Shown: positions 63,546 through 64,000 of the stretch, one piece after another | Position numbering within the stretch: position 1 is the stretch's first letter | Layout of the letters: each line of letters begins with the position of its first letter | Origin: PWQG01 sp040882255 | GTDB lineage: Bacteria > Pseudomonadota > Gammaproteobacteria > Pseudomonadales > Pseudohongiellaceae | Assembly: GCA_040882255.1 (NCBI GenBank) | Contig: JBBEBP010000011.1 | Location: forward strand, 186,001-250,000 | Reading direction: 5' to 3' | DNA: 64,000 nt | Position numbers and translations under genes: made by a program | Notes under the pieces: model-generated | What the model was told of the DNA's origin: nothing | The model's input: the letters and a program-made list of their open reading frames with translations, nothing else | The model's database searches: none

Positions 63546-64000
63546 TCAGGCCATGGCCCGATATTCGTCAAGGGCTTCCGGGTTGGCCAGCGCATCGCGG
63601 TTGGTGATGTCTTCACCGAGCAGAGCCGAACGCACGGCGAGCTCTGCGATTTTTCCACTGAGTGTGCGGGGGATATCGCTCACGGCGAAAATATCCCGGG
63701 GTACATGGCGCGGAGAAGCTCCGTCACGGACCGCCTGGCGGATCCGGTCGCGCAGTCCGTCATCCAGCGAATACCCCTCTGTGAGACGTATGCACAGCGC
63801 GATCCGCACATCACCGCGTTCCGGGAGACCCACGGCTACCGCTTCGGCGACCTCCGGTAATGGCTCCACCTGACGATAAATCTCCGCTGTGCCGATCCGG
63901 ACGCCTCCCGGGTTGAGTACCGTGTCGGATCGACCCAGAATCACAAAGCCGCCTTTAGGGCGCTGTTCCGCATAGTCGCCGTGTGTCCAGATATCCGGAA
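63546..64000 (-). CDS. Acetoacetyl-CoA synthetase, C-terminal part
   Basis: Partial; the 5' end is beyond the window. The C-terminal adenylate-forming domain reads WTHGDYAEQRPKGGFVILGRS, then DTVLNPGGVRIGTAEIYRQVE, and the catalytic Lys region IPRTLSGKIAELAV. The LNPGGVRIGTAEIYRQVE stretch fits acetoacetate-CoA ligase better than acetate-CoA ligase. It would feed acetoacetate into acetyl-CoA, matching the glyoxylate genes nearby. Confidence 0.85.
   Translation of the reverse strand, partial: PDIWTHGDYAEQRPKGGFVILGRSDTVLNPGGVRIGTAEIYRQVEPLPEVAEAVAVGLPERGDVRIALCIRLTEGYSLDDGLRDRIRQAVRDGASPRHVPRDIFAVSDIPRTLSGKIAELAVRSALLGEDITNRDALANPEALDEYRAMA

Overview
The window is a dense (gene gaps mostly under 30 bp), GC-rich stretch of a Gammaproteobacterium chromosome. 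Gene order supports this: asd-fimV-truA-trpF-trpBA-accD-folC-dedD-cvpA-purF; lolCDE-comEC-exbBD-msbA-lpxK-ycaR-kdsB-PTP-murB; and uvrC-pgsA followed by tRNA-Gly/Cys/Leu are neighbourhoods known from Pseudomonas, Chromatiales and (in part) E. coli. FimV, LpxK, KdsB, LolCDE and the HAD-type MtnC fit a Gram-negative rod outside Enterobacterales. I cannot name the genus. I see no insertion sequence, prophage, CRISPR array or rRNA.

Layout: (1) 1-12370, + strand: the 3' part of asd, fimV, truA, the trpF-trpB-trpA tryptophan branch, accD, folC, dedD, cvpA, purF. (2) 12383-23766: two MoxR-type modules pointing at each other, moxR-DUF58-transglutaminase on + and moxR-DUF58-DUF4381-batA-batB/C-batD-yciH on -. 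They meet tail to tail with an 86 bp coding overlap. (3) 23931-34994: pyrD, a glutaredoxin-like gene, tatD (-), ilvE, topA, lexA (-), nagZ-hpt, a DUF1285 gene and etfBA, closed by a strong bidirectional terminator. (4) 35091-39041: rne (-) with an approximately 690 nt leader, divergent from (5) the envelope operon 39042-51866, whose first gene is an unusual serine-recombinase-like gene, followed by lolC-lolD-lolE, comEC, exbB-exbD, msbA, lpxK, ycaR, kdsB, a low-Mr phosphatase and murB. (6) uvrC-pgsA and three tRNA genes (51863-54844). (7) 54868-60635: the glyoxylate shunt pair aceA and glcB (-), divergent from a RamB/ScfR-type regulator. (8) 60733-64000: two small unknown genes, rlmI, mtnC and the C-terminal part of an acetoacetyl-CoA synthetase.

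Most genes are housekeeping. The least explained items are the recombinase-like protein that keeps the apparent nucleophile region but lacks the usual catalytic arginines and overlaps lolC; the 310 bp aceA-glcB/regulator control region, with AT-rich palindromes, an 18 bp inverted repeat and a 20-codon upstream ORF with a perfect Shine-Dalgarno; the long rne leader; and a BatB/BatC fusion whose metal-binding (MIDAS) motif has decayed. Coordinates of chosen starts are my own where the longest frame extended upstream of the recognisable N-terminus; promoter calls are by eye against the sigma70 consensus.
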